This document shows positions 5,513-5,962 of a stretch of 5,962 bases of DNA, piece after piece. Both the position numbers and the translations under genes were made by a program. The notes beneath the pieces were generated by a model that saw only the letters and a list, made by a program, of their open reading frames with translations, made no database searches and was not told where the DNA came from. The number at the start of each line of letters is the position of its first letter. Within the stretch, counting starts at the first letter, position 1. The stretch spans positions 1 to 5,962 of the forward strand of contig JAGYIK010000070.1 in assembly GCA_018402605.1 (NCBI GenBank), written 5' to 3'. Source of the DNA: Litorivicinus sp. (lineage in GTDB: Bacteria; Pseudomonadota; Gammaproteobacteria; Pseudomonadales; Litorivicinaceae).

Positions 5513-5962
5513 ATGGCTGCGGTGAAAATCGCCCCCTCTGTTCTCGCATCCGACTTTGGCCGTCTTGCTGACGAAATCCGTGCAGTGGATGCGGCGGGAT
5601 GTGACTGGATTCATCTCGACGTCATGGATGGGCATTTTGTCCCCAATCTCACCTTTGGTCCGCCAGTCATTAAAGCGGTTCGGAATGCGTCTGCGAAGAC
5701 CTTTGATGCGCACTTGATGGTGACCAATCCAGACCGGTTGCTTGAGGTATATGCGCAATCGGGTTGCGACGTGATTACAGTGCATGCGGAGGTCTGTGAT
5801 CATTTGGATCGGACCCTGTCTCGAATCCGGGAACTGGGGTGCAAGGCAGGCGTCTCACTGAATCCGCATATGTCGGAGGACTGTCTTCGCTATGTTCTCG
5901 ATCGCTTGGATTTGGTGTTGGTGATGAGTGTGAACCCAGGTTTTGGTGGCCAGTCCTTTTTA
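5513..5962 (+). CDS. rpe: Ribulose-phosphate 3-epimerase (3' partial)
   Basis: The first 150 residues of an enzyme of about 225 that interconverts ribulose 5-phosphate and xylulose 5-phosphate in the cytoplasm, in the pentose phosphate pathway or Calvin cycle. The TIM-barrel active-site motifs are clear: IAPSVLASDF (6-15) with S9, HLDVMDGHFVPNLTFGP (34-50) with metal ligand H34 and catalytic aspartate D36, DAHLMV (65-70) with metal ligand H67, and VMSVNPGFGGQ (137-147), part of the phosphate-binding end. The second catalytic aspartate lies beyond the right edge. The ATG at 5513 has AAGGA at 5502-5506, 6 nt upstream, and gives the normal N-terminus. In many gammaproteobacteria rpe is followed by gph (phosphoglycolate phosphatase) and trpE; that cannot be checked here. 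Confidence 0.96.
   Translation, partial: MAAVKIAPSVLASDFGRLADEIRAVDAAGCDWIHLDVMDGHFVPNLTFGPPVIKAVRNASAKTFDAHLMVTNPDRLLEVYAQSGCDVITVHAEVCDHLDRTLSRIRELGCKAGVSLNPHMSEDCLRYVLDRLDLVLVMSVNPGFGGQSFL

Overview
The window reads as ordinary, densely packed chromosome of a gammaproteobacterium, probably free-living. The pointers are an E. coli-type two-subunit proton-translocating transhydrogenase (pntA with its membrane segments fused on, then pntB), a tRNA gene with an encoded CCA end, good Shine-Dalgarno sites, moderate G+C and many GATC sites. This is inference; no marker here fixes the genus. All recognised genes are on the + strand.

Layout. (1) Positions 3-1652 hold a tightly coupled transport operon: the C-terminal half of a major facilitator superfamily (MFS) transporter cut by the window edge, then lrgA and lrgB, joined by 1-nt and 11-nt overlaps. 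(2) Positions 1659-1788 carry a strong stable-RNA-type promoter and a tRNA-Ser-like gene. Its acceptor, T and long variable arms are intact, but the D loop is odd and the anticodon arm is 3 nt short. (3) Positions 1789-1993 are non-coding and contain nested inverted repeats ahead of pntA. (4) Positions 1994-4993 hold pntA, pntB and a clear intrinsic terminator. (5) Positions 5015-5395 encode a small cysteine-containing DUF2237 protein. (6) After a 117-nt gap, rpe (ribulose-phosphate 3-epimerase) starts at 5513 and runs off the right edge.

How the genes relate. PntAB uses the proton-motive force to make NADPH from NADH and NADP+. Rpe acts in the non-oxidative pentose phosphate pathway or Calvin cycle. 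LrgAB proteins are membrane exporters or carriers linked to murein hydrolase control and to small-carboxylate transport. A central carbon and redox theme is possible, but the pnt terminator and the gaps show at least three separate transcription units.

No defence system, mobile element, CRISPR array or new multi-gene system is visible. The one real anomaly is the noncanonical tRNA-Ser-like gene, which keeps a good promoter and all the features expected for charging by seryl-tRNA synthetase but cannot form a standard anticodon loop.
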